Assembly: GCF_006716095.1 (NCBI RefSeq)
Contig: NZ_VFOK01000001.1
Coordinates: forward strand, 961,375-1,025,374
Direction of reading: 5' to 3'
Origin: Barrientosiimonas humi
GTDB lineage: Bacteria; Actinomycetota; Actinomycetes; Actinomycetales; Dermatophilaceae
DNA: 64,000 nucleotides
Shown: positions 54,294 through 63,487 of the stretch, piece by piece
Position numbering within the stretch: the first letter of the stretch is position 1
How the letters are laid out: each line of letters begins with the position of its first letter
Notes under the pieces: model-generated
What the model was told of the DNA's origin: nothing
Database searches by the model: none
What the model saw: only the letters and a program-made list of their open reading frames with translations
Translations under genes and position numbers: made by a program

Positions 54294-56172
54294 CGTCGCG
54301 GGCCGCCCGCGCGGGAATCAGGGACTCCAGGTGCGCCTGAGTCTCGGCATCCGTGGAGAACACGACAACCGACTTCATGCCCCGGGTCAGCAGCACCTTG
54401 TAGACGTTTCGGACCAGTTTGTCGAAGACGTCGTCACCCACGGTCTTGCGGCTCTTGAAGTCTGGGTCCTTGTTGGCGTCGCGCACCGCGACCCAACGAT
54501 CGTCTCGCCAGACCAGGTCTGGCCCGAAGATCACGCCGGCGTGGTCGTACTCGAACCCCTGGGCCGTGTAGACGCAGCCCACCTGCCCGAAGCCGTTCGG
54601 GTCGGTTGCCCAAAGGGCTGCTGGCGGGGCGCCACCGACCGCGCGCTCACCCTTGACGTTCCAGGGGCGTGCCCAGTCGCCGATCACCACATCTGGCACC
54701 AGGGCGCCGTCCTTGGGCGCATCGCTCCACGGCCATGCATAGCCGGCGGCGATGCGCGCCGTCTCTCCCTCCTCCGCTCGTCCTCTCAGCCAAGCCTCCA
54801 TCTCAGCGGGGGAGCTGGCTGTGAGCAGCTCGAAACGCTCATCCCCTGGCCACTTGAACTCGCCGTCGGGCACCAGCCCCAGCGTCCGCTGCACCCACGA
54901 GACGAAGAGCTCGGACCCGCCGCTGCGGAACTGATCGTCGAGACTGATCCGGCGCACGTCGAGACCCTTCTCGCGAGCGAACCGATCGATCTCATCGGCC
55001 GTTCCTTGCTCTCCCGGCCGCACCACTTGGTGGTCATCCAGCAGGAACACGGGGACGCGAGCTGCCTCGAGGAGTTCTTCCACCTGCGGACGGGCGCGGA
55101 GTCGCTGAGCTTTGGGCGTGTAGCGCTGGACCGAGGTCTCGCGCATTCGGTGCGCCTCGTCCAGGATCAGGCAGTCCAGCCCGTTCTTCTCGGCGTCCAT
55201 GAACTGGTTGAAGTACGTGAACATCTTCTGGACCTTCGGCGCTCTTGCGCCGGCGACGCGCCGAAGCGTGAGCGTGAACGACCGTGATCCGGTTGCGTGG
55301 AGAACCGAACGGCCTTGCCGCGCAAGCTCACCCATGAGCGACAACGCGATGACCGACTTGCCGCTGCCGGGGCCGCCCGAGATCACTACTGCGGTCTTGT
55401 GGTCAGCACTCCGGGCCTCGGACACGGCGTGAAGCACCTCCTCGTACGCCAGGCGCTGCTCGTCGAGCAGGACGAACATCTCCTGTCGCTGGACCTCATC
55501 CGCCGCAACCTTCAGGAGGTGGCGGCTGGGTGCGACTGCGCTCGAGAGCAGGGCGTCCGCGACGTCGTGACCTGGCAGCGGGGCGAGATGTGCCTGGAGG
55601 AACGTGATGAACTCGCCGCGCCTCTGTCCGGTGAAGACCCGGGACCGAGTGCCCGATGGAGCGGCGAGGATGTCGGCGACACCGGCGTCATCGGCGTTGT
55701 GCAGGTATGCCGCACCGACCAGGGAGTGATCGGTCTCGGCGAGGTGGGTTGTGAAATCGGCGAGATAGTCGCAGTATCCATCGACCTGCAGCCCGGGGTG
55801 GAGGTACTCCCTCGTGTGGTGCGGCGCGACCCGGAAGAGCGTCTCGGAGTCCTCTAGCCGCTTGGCCTGACTCCATTGCTTGAGCTCGATGATGACGTAC
55901 GACGGCCGATTCGTGCGTGGGTGCCGTCCGGCCAAGATCACGTCGGCGCGCTTGCTGGTGAGCGGAAGCCGATACTCCAGCAGCATCTCGACCTGGCCGA
56001 GCCCCGCGCTGATCAGGTCCGCTCGCAGGGCTGGGATGGAGCGCTCCCAGGAGTGCTTCTCAGACGCCGAAGGTCTGTGTCCGACCTGGATGCCCATCTG
56101 CTCAGCAAGGAGTTCGGCGAGGGTCGCCTCGTTCGGTGACAGGGTCTCCGCGGACGCGCGGTGGAGGTGCAA
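54286..56172 (-). CDS. DUF2075 ATPase/helicase with N-terminal PD-(D/E)XK-like nuclease
   Basis: About 628 residues. The first third carries RLPLTSKRADVILAG and SYVIIELKQW, a D...ExK nuclease-like core. Then comes a superfamily 1-like ATPase: Walker A SGGPGSGKSV, Walker B CLILDEAHRM, DDHQVV, and TAQGFEYDHAGVIFG near the end. This is the DUF2075 (Schlafen group 3-like) architecture. TTG at 56172 gives the expected family N-terminus, but no strong ribosome-binding site is seen and the frame stays open to 56385. The role may be defence or nucleic-acid repair. Confidence 0.88.
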   Translation of the reverse strand: MHLHRASAETLSPNEATLAELLAEQMGIQVGHRPSASEKHSWERSIPALRADLISAGLGQVEMLLEYRLPLTSKRADVILAGRHPRTNRPSYVIIELKQWSQAKRLEDSETLFRVAPHHTREYLHPGLQVDGYCDYLADFTTHLAETDHSLVGAAYLHNADDAGVADILAAPSGTRSRVFTGQRRGEFITFLQAHLAPLPGHDVADALLSSAVAPSRHLLKVAADEVQRQEMFVLLDEQRLAYEEVLHAVSEARSADHKTAVVISGGPGSGKSVIALSLMGELARQGRSVLHATGSRSFTLTLRRVAGARAPKVQKMFTYFNQFMDAEKNGLDCLILDEAHRMRETSVQRYTPKAQRLRARPQVEELLEAARVPVFLLDDHQVVRPGEQGTADEIDRFAREKGLDVRRISLDDQFRSGGSELFVSWVQRTLGLVPDGEFKWPGDERFELLTASSPAEMEAWLRGRAEEGETARIAAGYAWPWSDAPKDGALVPDVVIGDWARPWNVKGERAVGGAPPAALWATDPNGFGQVGCVYTAQGFEYDHAGVIFGPDLVWRDDRWVAVRDANKDPDFKSRKTVGDDVFDKLVRNVYKVLLTRGMKSVVVFSTDAETQAHLESLIPARAARDDE

Positions 56173-56390
56173 GACAAGTCCCCAGGCAGCACGAAAGATC
56201 TCGTGCGGGTGGGGGCATGTCCGAGGAAGCCCGTCGGGCCGCAATGACGAACGACAGCGTAGGTCAGACGGGTTCGGTAGGTGTGGCGGACGCGCTGGGC
56301 TCGTCCGGCCTAGCGACCGGGTACAGGTCAGGCCTGAGAAAGTTCGGCGTAGATTCTCCGTAGCCGAGTCTCCGCGCGCTATCAAGAACC

Positions 56391-56855
56391 ATGAGTCAGT
56401 GGCTGGGAATCGTCATCGCGGCGGCTGCGCTAGCGCTTTCGCTCTACACCCTGGTGACCCAGGAGCTGCGGGGCCGCAGAGCCGAGCGACGCGCCGACAT
56501 GACGGTCTCGTTCCACTGGTTAACCTCGCGGGCCTACGTCGAGCTGGAGGGTCGAGAACCGGTCATGGCCGGCTACCACCTCGTGCTCTCGAACCGCGGA
56601 CCTGCTGCGGCCACCGATGTCGATGTGACGCTGCGAGACGAGTCCGGACGGCAGTTGCGGCTCCTCGACGTCGAAAAGGGAGAACTCCCGCTGGCCGAGA
56701 TGGCCGCAGGGGCGCGATACCCGATCCCATGGGCCTATGAACCGTTCCGTCAGCACTCCAGACGGTTCGAGGCGACGCTGACCTGGGCTGACGGCAATGG
56801 GAACCAGCAGCGGGTGGTGCCGTTGCGGCGAGGACAACTCCCACCGGCGCCTTAG
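56391..56855 (+). CDS. Unrecognised membrane-anchored protein
   Basis: A 154-residue protein that I do not recognise. An N-terminal hydrophobic helix (about residues 4-25, WLGIVIAAAALALSLYTL) is followed by a basic stretch and a beta-rich domain reading like an immunoglobulin/CARDB fold (GYHLVLSNRGPAAATDVDVTLRDE). It would sit on the membrane with the rest in the cytoplasm or outside. It is divergent from the DUF2075 gene. Confidence 0.6.
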   Translation: MSQWLGIVIAAAALALSLYTLVTQELRGRRAERRADMTVSFHWLTSRAYVELEGREPVMAGYHLVLSNRGPAAATDVDVTLRDESGRQLRLLDVEKGELPLAEMAAGARYPIPWAYEPFRQHSRRFEATLTWADGNGNQQRVVPLRRGQLPPAP

Positions 56856-56918
56856 TGCACGCATCGCGTTCGCTCCGAGGCCTTCCCCCGTTCACGCGCG
56901 TCCGCTCTCATCCCCCGG

Positions 56919-59015
56919 GTGAACGACAACATGCCCTCAGCCCCCACCCGCCGCCAGATCCTGCAGACGACCGGAGCGGCGGCTGGCCTGGCCGCCGTCG
57001 GCTCGCTGCTCCCCGCCTCCGTCCACCGCGCGGTCGCCGCGCCCATGCGCCCCGGCGGCCTCAAGGCGATCGAGCACTTGATCCTGCTGATGCAGGAGAA
57101 CCGAAGTTTCGACCACTACTTCGGAACTCTGCGCGGCGTCAGGGGATTCGGTGACCGCAACCCGTTGCGGCGCCGAGCCGGGGACTCGGTCCTGCACCAG
57201 GCGAGCAAGGCTGGCGAGGACGTACTCCCGTTCTCCCTGCGCGAGGCCGCGGCCGCTGCCGGCCGCCCCTCGACCGACATCCAGTACCTCAGCGCCCTCC
57301 CGCACGGCTTCACCGACGCGACCGGCGCCTGGGCGCAGGGTTGGTGCGACGCGTGGATCCCCAACAAGGGCGAGGGGAGCATGACGTACTACGACCGGCG
57401 CGACATCGCGCTGCAGTACGAGCTCGCCGACACCTTCACGATCCTCGACGCCTACCACTGCTCCGCGAACGGCTCGACCAACCCCAACCGCAACTACTTC
57501 TTCTCCGGCACCACCGGCGACGAGCCGACGGGCGGGCGCGCGGTGACCAACGCGGCGTACGACAAGAACCACGCCGGGTACGACTGGACGACCTACCCCG
57601 AGCGGCTCGAGGCCGCGGGCGTCAGCTGGCAGATCTATCAGGAGTGGGACAACTTCACCGACAACGCGGTGGAGTACTTCAAGCCGTTCAAGGCGATCGG
57701 CACGAAGGTGCTCGCGCCCGTCGACGGCGGCTACCGCACGACCGAGGAGTTCTACGAGTCGCTGCACGGCAAGTCGCCGCAGGAGCAGGAGCGGCTGCTC
57801 GGCCAGCTGGAGCAGGGGCGCAAGACGCTGAGCGCGGCGGAGCGCAGCCTGTTCGACCGGGCGATGTTCCGCAGCCGACCCGGCACACTGCTGAAGCGCA
57901 TCCAGAACGACATCGCGAACGACGTTCTGCCACAAGTGGTTTGGGTCGTCCCCACCGCGGCGATGTCGGAGCACCCCGCCTCGTCGACCCCGGTCGGCAG
58001 CGCGAACCTCATCTACGACCTGCTCGACATCGTCGCCTCCGACCTCGACACCTGGTCGAGCACCGCGACCTTCATCAACTTCGACGAGAACGACGGCTAC
58101 TTCGACCACGTGCCGCCGCCCGTCGCGCCGCGCCCCGCGTCGGGCAGCTCCGACGACTGGTACGACGGCCGCCCCATCGGCTTCGGGCCGCGCGTGCCGA
58201 TGACGGTGGTCTCGCCGTGGACGATCGGTGGGTACGTCGACTCGACCGTCGCCGACCACACCTCCGTCCTGCGGTTCCTGGAGCAGTGGACCGGGGTCAA
58301 GGAACCCAACATCTCGGCCTGGCGCCGCTCGGTCGCCGGCGACCTCACGTCCGCGTTCGACTTCGCGAAGGCCGGGCAGCCGCCGGCCCTCACCCAGCCC
58401 GGCGCGATCCCGTCGCCGATCGACCGCTGGCAGCCGAAACCGCCTGCGGAGCAAGCGATCCCGGAGCAGGAGTCCGGACGCAAGCCCGCCCGACGCAGCC
58501 CGTACGCCAGCAGCGTCTCGGTCAAGCCCGCCGGCTCCGGCGTGACGGTGGCGATCCGCAACGCCGGCTCTGTCGCGGCGGCCTACTCCGTCTACCCGTT
58601 CCCTGGCTCCGACACGGTTCCCACGCAGGTGACGGTCGCCGCGGGCGCCGTCGAGCAGGTGACCGTGCAGAGCGTCGACGTCGTGGTGCAGGGCCCGGAC
58701 CGGTTCTGGTTCGAGCTGCGCGGTGCGGACGCCGCCAGCCTCGGAGCGGTCGACATCGTGCCCGTCCCGGAGAGGGCCACGCTGCGTCTGCAGGTGCGCA
58801 ACAACTCCTCGTCCAAGATGCGCGTGAGCGTGAAAGCGCTGGCCTACAAGGGGGATTCGAAGAGCGTGCAGCTGCAGCCCGGCAAGAGCCGGGACGTGCG
58901 CTGGCCGACCGACTCCGGCTGGTACGACCTTGAGGTCACCAGCGACCACGACCCGGAGTTTCGCTGCCGGGTGACGGGTCGCGTGGACCACCCGGGCAAG
59001 CCCGTCACGGCGTGA
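56919..59015 (+). CDS. plc: Phosphocholine-specific phospholipase C (Tat-exported)
   Basis: A 698-residue exported enzyme. The signal contains TRRQILQTTGAAAGLAAVG. The catalytic region has LLMQENRSFDHYFGTLRGVR and DENDGYFDHVPPP, and two C-terminal domains of unknown function follow, including the repeated VSVKPAGSGVTVAI-type segment. This is the PlcC/PlcN-type acid-phosphatase superfamily architecture. The start is GTG at 56919 or ATG at 56931, neither with a clear ribosome-binding site. It would release phosphocholine from phosphatidylcholine or sphingomyelin outside the cell. Confidence 0.92.
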   Translation: MNDNMPSAPTRRQILQTTGAAAGLAAVGSLLPASVHRAVAAPMRPGGLKAIEHLILLMQENRSFDHYFGTLRGVRGFGDRNPLRRRAGDSVLHQASKAGEDVLPFSLREAAAAAGRPSTDIQYLSALPHGFTDATGAWAQGWCDAWIPNKGEGSMTYYDRRDIALQYELADTFTILDAYHCSANGSTNPNRNYFFSGTTGDEPTGGRAVTNAAYDKNHAGYDWTTYPERLEAAGVSWQIYQEWDNFTDNAVEYFKPFKAIGTKVLAPVDGGYRTTEEFYESLHGKSPQEQERLLGQLEQGRKTLSAAERSLFDRAMFRSRPGTLLKRIQNDIANDVLPQVVWVVPTAAMSEHPASSTPVGSANLIYDLLDIVASDLDTWSSTATFINFDENDGYFDHVPPPVAPRPASGSSDDWYDGRPIGFGPRVPMTVVSPWTIGGYVDSTVADHTSVLRFLEQWTGVKEPNISAWRRSVAGDLTSAFDFAKAGQPPALTQPGAIPSPIDRWQPKPPAEQAIPEQESGRKPARRSPYASSVSVKPAGSGVTVAIRNAGSVAAAYSVYPFPGSDTVPTQVTVAAGAVEQVTVQSVDVVVQGPDRFWFELRGADAASLGAVDIVPVPERATLRLQVRNNSSSKMRVSVKALAYKGDSKSVQLQPGKSRDVRWPTDSGWYDLEVTSDHDPEFRCRVTGRVDHPGKPVTA

Positions 59016-59022
59016 GGCGCGG

Positions 59023-59055
59023 CGGCACCCGCTCGCTCGCGTCGGGCGGGTGCCG
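59023..59055. terminator. Bidirectional hairpin terminator between convergent plc and NERD-helicase genes
   Basis: CGGCACCCGC (59023-59032) and GCGGGTGCCG (59046-59055) form a perfect 10-bp stem with a 13-base loop. It sits exactly between the two convergent stop codons. Confidence 0.8.
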
Positions 59056-60690
59056 TCAGCTCTGCAGCTGCCGCAGCACGGAATCGCCGCCGGTCTGACG
59101 GATGACGTCGGGGTCACCCACGACCACGAGACGTTCCGTGGCCCGGGAGAGCCCGACGTACAGCCGCTCTCTGGCCCGATCACGATCGGGGGAGTCGTTG
59201 ACTGCCAGCACGACGCAGCGGCGCTCGAGCCCCTTGAACCCGAGCACGTGACCGTAGAAGACGGTGTCGTCGTCCCAGAAGGACGACCAGTAGCGGACCT
59301 GGTCGCGCTCGAACTGCGTGACGTGCTCGGGATGGCGCTGGCCGGTCGTGAGCAGCGCGATGTCGCGCTCGCGCCACCCCTCGTCGATCAGCGTGTCGAC
59401 CTGGTCGTCCGCGACGTCCAGCGCGTCGTCGGTCGCGCACTCCACCAGCGTGACCTCGGGACCGTCGTAGTCGCTCAGCAGCATGCCGGTCGGAGCCAGG
59501 GTGCGGAACGTCGCCGCGATCTGCTTGGTGTTGCGCAGGTTCCGATCGAGCATCAGCGGCACCATGGCGACGCTGGGCCGGCCGAACCGGCCGAACACGC
59601 GTTGGTTCTCGTCGGAGAACGCGTACAGCCCGCCCGTCTCGGGGTCGCGCAGCGCGCCGAGGAGAGGCTGCCACCAGTCGTCGGCGAAGTCCTGCGCCTC
59701 GTCGACGACGACGGCGTCGAACTTCTTCTCTGCCGGCAGGTCGGCCGCGAGATCGGCCATCTGCCGGGGGAGCTCGACCTCCCAGAAGGTGCTGTCCTGG
59801 CGGTCCGGGAACCGGGTGATGCCGAGGAAGCGGGCGAAGTCCTCGAACGAGCCGACGAACGCGGGCTGCTTGCGTCGCGCCCAGGTCTGCGCCACCCGCT
59901 CCATGCCCATCGCGAGCCCGAGGGAGTAGCACAGCAGGGCGACGCGCTGCTGCGGCCGGTCGTGGCTGCCGGACGACAGCTCCCGGGCCTGCGTCTGGGC
60001 GAGGATCGTCTTGCCGCTCCCGGCGCCACCGCGCACCTCGACGCGCGTGAGGAGCCGGGTCACCTTCAGCAGGGTCGCCTGCTCGGCGGTCAGCCGGTCC
60101 GCGCGGTCCTCGTGCTCCAGCGCGGTGGCGATGACGTCACGGACCGGGAGGTTGCGTCCCTGCAGGATCTCCGCGACCAGCTGGCAGTCGTCGAGCGTGG
60201 GCGCCCGTTGCTCACGCTGCGAGCGGAGCGACGCGGCGAGGCGCTCGGCGAGCCGGGCCATGTCGTCGCGCCCGTGGATCGCCCAGCGGGGGCACGACGG
60301 CAGCGCGAAGTCGGGGGAGATGCTGCTGTGCGGCAGCGCGACCGCCCAGCTCCACAGGATCCGCCGGCGACCGCCCCAGCGCGGATCGGTCTCGACATAC
60401 TCGCGGAGGGCGTACGTCCCGCCCAGGGCCTGCTCGACGGGGCGGATCCTGTGCGACCTGTGCGGGCTGCCCTGGCGCCACTCCTCGCCCTCGACCCAGA
60501 CGCTGCCACCCTTCACCTCCAGTGCGACGGCCCCGAGGCCGGGCGCGAGCACCAGGAGGTCGACCTCGTGGTCCTTACCCTCGTCGGTGAGTCGGATGTT
60601 CGGCAGGACGATCCAGTCGTCCGGCTTGTCGTGGACGAGCCGCGACCACACGGTGCGCTCGGCCTCGTTGGCGAATCGTGGTTCGCTCAT
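59056..60690 (-). CDS. NERD nuclease-domain / superfamily 1 helicase
   Basis: A 544-residue protein. The N-terminal NERD domain (about residues 25-65) has DHEVDLLVLAPG then ALEVKGG, a D...ExK nuclease pattern. The rest is a UvrD/Rep-like helicase: Walker A GGAGSGKTIL, Walker B AVVVDEAQDF, the GLSRATERLVVV motif VI and VGDPDV at the end. NERD-helicase proteins are frequent in defence islands and on plasmids. It is expressed leftward, convergent with the plc gene. Confidence 0.9.
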   Translation of the reverse strand: MSEPRFANEAERTVWSRLVHDKPDDWIVLPNIRLTDEGKDHEVDLLVLAPGLGAVALEVKGGSVWVEGEEWRQGSPHRSHRIRPVEQALGGTYALREYVETDPRWGGRRRILWSWAVALPHSSISPDFALPSCPRWAIHGRDDMARLAERLAASLRSQREQRAPTLDDCQLVAEILQGRNLPVRDVIATALEHEDRADRLTAEQATLLKVTRLLTRVEVRGGAGSGKTILAQTQARELSSGSHDRPQQRVALLCYSLGLAMGMERVAQTWARRKQPAFVGSFEDFARFLGITRFPDRQDSTFWEVELPRQMADLAADLPAEKKFDAVVVDEAQDFADDWWQPLLGALRDPETGGLYAFSDENQRVFGRFGRPSVAMVPLMLDRNLRNTKQIAATFRTLAPTGMLLSDYDGPEVTLVECATDDALDVADDQVDTLIDEGWRERDIALLTTGQRHPEHVTQFERDQVRYWSSFWDDDTVFYGHVLGFKGLERRCVVLAVNDSPDRDRARERLYVGLSRATERLVVVGDPDVIRQTGGDSVLRQLQS

Positions 60691-60786
60691 CTGCCCCCCT
60701 GTTGACTGCTCGAACGGTAGCCGCGGCCGCCGACATACGACCGGTTATCCGGGCAGTGATCAGCCCGGGAGCCGCTGACGTGCGAC

Positions 60787-61242
60787 GTGGGTGAGGCCGG
60801 GCTCCGGCATGATGCGCAGGTGAGCAGGCAGGCCCGGCGTTGGCTGGAGCAGATGGCGGAGGTAGAGCAGCGGGGACCCGGGCCTGACGGATGGGGTCCG
60901 TCTGTCGAACGGCTCGCTGCAGGTCAGACGGCCTTCGCGGGGCGGGTCACTGCGGGAGAGTGGGTCGGGCACGACGTCCTGATCAACGCCTACTTCCGTA
61001 CCCCGAGCATCCGAGAACGCCTGCGCAACCGCGTGGTTCGCCAAGATCCGGGTGCGAGGCGGGCAGAAGCACTCGGCTTCGATGCGGTGATGTGGCAGGT
61101 CGACCCGGCCGCCCCGGGTGGCAAGGATCCGGACCCTTGGATCGGGAGCCTCGAGAACGTCCTCGACTACGTCGCCCCGATGTCAGTCGAGTGGTTCCCA
61201 CCCGTGGCAGCCGCGAAAGCCTCTCTGCGACAACGTGATTGA
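60787..61242 (+). CDS. Unrecognised protein of about 150 residues
   Basis: I do not recognise this protein. It starts GEAGLRHDAQ in the longest form or SRQARRWLEQMAEVEQRG from GTG at 60820; the second is favoured because CATGAT six bases upstream could be a -10 element for a leaderless message. Composition is mixed helix/loop, with no membrane segment and no known motif. It faces away from the NERD helicase. Confidence 0.55.
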   Translation: MGEAGLRHDAQVSRQARRWLEQMAEVEQRGPGPDGWGPSVERLAAGQTAFAGRVTAGEWVGHDVLINAYFRTPSIRERLRNRVVRQDPGARRAEALGFDAVMWQVDPAAPGGKDPDPWIGSLENVLDYVAPMSVEWFPPVAAAKASLRQRD

Positions 61243-61343
61243 CCTGGGAGTGGGCTCGGTCGGCGACGTCCGGGATTCCCTCGAGCTGTGACGGCGGTAG
61301 CGGTCGCGGATCGCGGCCAGGGGCCGGGTGATGGGCGAGTTGG

Positions 61344-61425
61344 GCATCTGGACGGGAAGAACGGGGTTAGTGCCCGCGAATCCGGGTGATCCAGGACGTT
61401 CTTCCTGTCCAGATGTACGCCGGGC
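61344..61425. repeat. Long hairpin element, copy A
   Basis: Arms of 18 bases at 61346-61363 and 61397-61414 pair with one mismatch (ATCTGGACGGGAAGAACG on the left). The loop of 33 bases contains GTGCCCGCGAATCCGGG, which can itself fold (CCCG/CGGG). It lies 100 bases after the 151-residue gene. Confidence 0.88.
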
Positions 61426-61536
61426 ATCGGCCATCTACGGCGCGCGCCGCCAGTTACGTTGTTTGCATGGATGAGGCTGTGCGCGGGGAGCTACCCCGCC
61501 CGCCGTGGCGGGTGTGGTCACGGAACGGAGCGCTCA

Positions 61537-61701
61537 ATGGCGCACTCATCTCATCGGCAGCACAAGGGCTGTCAGCTCTGCAAGCCTCACAAGAACCGGC
61601 GTAACGGCCGCGCCGTTCGCGAGCCGTGGCCCGTCCTGCGGGTCGTGGGGAAGCGTCGCCGGGTGCGCCGGCGCGACCTGGGTGACGCTCTGGAGGAGTG
61701 A
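61537..61701 (+). CDS. 54-residue basic CxxC protein
   Basis: A small protein, GGAG six bases before the ATG. It begins MAHSSHRQHKGCQLCKPHKN, giving an H-x2-H-x2-C-x2-C-x2-H run that may bind zinc. The remainder is very basic (VVGKRRRVRRRD), so it could bind RNA or DNA or the ribosome. I do not recognise it. It stands between the two hairpin elements, the second beginning three bases after its stop. Confidence 0.65.
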   Translation: MAHSSHRQHKGCQLCKPHKNRRNGRAVREPWPVLRVVGKRRRVRRRDLGDALEE

Positions 61702-61779
61702 GCATCTGGACGGGAAGAACGGGGCTGGTGCCCGCGAATCCGGGGCATCTACGCCGTTCTTCCTGTCCGGATGTACGCC
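61702..61779. repeat. Long hairpin element, copy B
   Basis: Arms at 61704-61721 and 61755-61772 match copy A (the left arm is identical) and pair with two mismatches. The loop shares GTGCCCGCGAATCCGGG. It starts directly after the small CxxC gene, so it may also serve as a terminator. Confidence 0.88.
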
Positions 61780-61843
61780 AGGCCCGGCTGAACGACGAAC
61801 GCCGCCGGCACCGCGTGGGTGCCGACGGCGTACGTCGGGGGCG

Positions 61844-61895
61844 TGGTCTCGATACGCCGCTCGGCTAGCGCCTCGCGTCTACTCGACCAGCTTGG
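61844..61895. repeat. Dispersed intergenic repeat, copy 8
   Basis: TGGTCTCGATACGCCGC, then TCGGCTAGCGCCTCGCG, then CTACTCGACCAGCTTGG; opposite orientation to copies 1, 3, 4, 6 and 7. It lies just beyond the stop of glnA. Confidence 0.85.
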
Positions 61896-61929
61896 CGCTG
61901 GAGGCCGCCAACCTCCGCTGCGCGCTTCG

Positions 61930-63354
61930 TCAGATGTCGTAGTAGAGCTCGAACTCGTGCGGGGTCGGGCGGAAGCGGACCGGGTCGATCTCGTTGGTGC
62001 GCTTGTAGTCGATCCAGGTCTCGATCAGGTCCTCGGTGAAGACGTCGCCCTCGGTCAGGTAGGCGTGGTCCTCCTCGAGCTTGTCGAGCACCTCCGACAG
62101 CGAGCCCGGCACCTGCGCGATGTCGGCGTGCTCCTCCGGGGGCAGCTCGTAGAGGTCCTTGTCCACCGGCTCCGGCGGCTCGATGCGGTTCTTGATGCCG
62201 TCCAGGCCGGCCATCAGCTGCGCCGAGAAGCACAGGTAAGGGTTGCTCGACGGGTCCGGCACGCGGAACTCGACGCGCTTGGCCTTGGGGGAGTTGCCGG
62301 TGATCGGGATGCGCACGCAGGCCGAACGGTTGCGGGCGGAGTAGACCAGGTTGACCGGCGCCTCGTAGCCCGGCACCAGGCGGTGGTAGGAGTTCAGCGT
62401 CGGGTTGGTGAACGCCAGCAGCGACGGGGCGTGCCGCAGCAGGCCACCGATGTACCACCGCGCCACGTCGGACAGGCCGCCGTAACCCTTCTCGTCGTAG
62501 AACAGCGGCTCGCCGTCCTTCCAGAGCGACTGGTGGGTGTGCATGCCCGACCCGTTGTCGCCGAACAGCGGCTTCGGCATGAACGTCGCCGACTTGCCGT
62601 GCGCGAAGGAGGTGTTCTTGATGACGTACTTGAACTTCATGACGTCGTCGCCGGCGCCCAGCAGCGTGGAGAACTTGTAGTTGATCTCCTGCTGACCGGC
62701 GGTGCCGACCTCGTGGTGCGCGCGCTCGACCTCGAGCCCGACCTCGGCGAGGCGCGAGACCATGTCGTCGCGGATGTCGGCGAAGTGGTCGACCGGCGGT
62801 ACCGGGAAGTAGCCGCCCTTGTAGCGCGTCTTGTAGCCGAGGTTGCCGCCCTCCTCCTCGCGACCGCTGTTCCACGCGGCCTCGATGGAGTCGATGAAGT
62901 AGTACCCGGCGTTGGACTTGGTCTCGAACCGTACGTCGTCGAAGACGTAGAACTCGGCCTCGGCACCGAAGAACGCGGTGTCGGCGATGCCCGTGGACTT
63001 CAGGTACGCCTCCGCCTTGGCGGCGATGTTGCGCGGGTCGCGCGAGTAGGCCTCACCGGTGAACGGGTCGACGATGGAGAAGTTCATAACCAGCGTCTTG
63101 TGCTTGCGGAACGGGTCGACGTACGCCGACTTCGCGTCCGGCACGAGCTTCATGTCCGACTCGTGGATCGCCTGGAAACCACGGATCGAGGAGCCGTCGA
63201 ACATCTGGCCGTCCTCGAACGCGTCGGCGTCGAACGTCGCCGCCGGCACGTTGAAGTGCTGCATCACGCCGGGAAGGTCGCAGAAGCGGACGTCGACGAA
63301 CTCGACGCCCTCGTCCTTGATGAACTTCAGGACCTCGTCGGGGCTGGTGAACAT
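61930..63354 (-). CDS. glnA: Glutamine synthetase, type I
   Basis: The 474-residue GSI-beta-type enzyme that makes glutamine from glutamate, ammonia and ATP. It has [18 protein letters not shown] near the start, [14 protein letters not shown] with the metal-binding Glu residues, [14 protein letters not shown], and the adenylylation site in [21 protein letters not shown] lies four bases before the ATG at 63354. It is monocistronic. Nitrogen control is likely through the GlnR-like box at 63432-63468 and through adenylylation. Confidence 0.97.
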   Translation of the reverse strand: MFTSPDEVLKFIKDEGVEFVDVRFCDLPGVMQHFNVPAATFDADAFEDGQMFDGSSIRGFQAIHESDMKLVPDAKSAYVDPFRKHKTLVMNFSIVDPFTGEAYSRDPRNIAAKAEAYLKSTGIADTAFFGAEAEFYVFDDVRFETKSNAGYYFIDSIEAAWNSGREEEGGNLGYKTRYKGGYFPVPPVDHFADIRDDMVSRLAEVGLEVERAHHEVGTAGQQEINYKFSTLLGAGDDVMKFKYVIKNTSFAHGKSATFMPKPLFGDNGSGMHTHQSLWKDGEPLFYDEKGYGGLSDVARWYIGGLLRHAPSLLAFTNPTLNSYHRLVPGYEAPVNLVYSARNRSACVRIPITGNSPKAKRVEFRVPDPSSNPYLCFSAQLMAGLDGIKNRIEPPEPVDKDLYELPPEEHADIAQVPGSLSEVLDKLEEDHAYLTEGDVFTEDLIETWIDYKRTNEIDPVRFRPTPHEFELYYDI

Positions 63355-63431
63355 GAAACCTCCTGGTCGGGTGTGCGCAGCCCGTGCTGTCCGGCGCGCA
63401 TCACGTCGTTCCACGACCCTAGCGAGAGGCG

Positions 63432-63468
63432 GTTTCTCAGGAGTGACCGTGTGTTTCGCGAGTGTTAA
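63432..63468 (-). promoter_or_regulatory. GlnR-like box upstream of glnA
   Basis: Read on the glnA strand: TTAAC, six bases, GAAAC, five bases, GTCAC, six bases, GAAAC. This matches the alternating GTNAC/GAAAC half-sites of the actinobacterial nitrogen regulator GlnR, with one spacer one base short. It lies 78-114 bases before the glnA start, a usual position for activation. Confidence 0.65.
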
Positions 63469-63487
63469 ATCTCTCAACCATCAGCGG

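Noticed and set aside
56937-59183. 748-residue frame opposite the phospholipase gene
   Set aside because: It runs antisense through the plc gene and into the terminator; it shows no domain.
59050-60705. 551-residue frame opposite the NERD-helicase gene
   Set aside because: Shadow of a gene with intact Walker motifs.
61386-61604. Small frame overlapping the CxxC gene
   Set aside because: No ribosome-binding site, and its sequence is low complexity; the CxxC frame has both a good start and a stop just before the hairpin.
61819-63468. 549-residue frame opposite glnA
   Set aside because: Shadow; it starts inside the dispersed repeat and has no recognisable fold.
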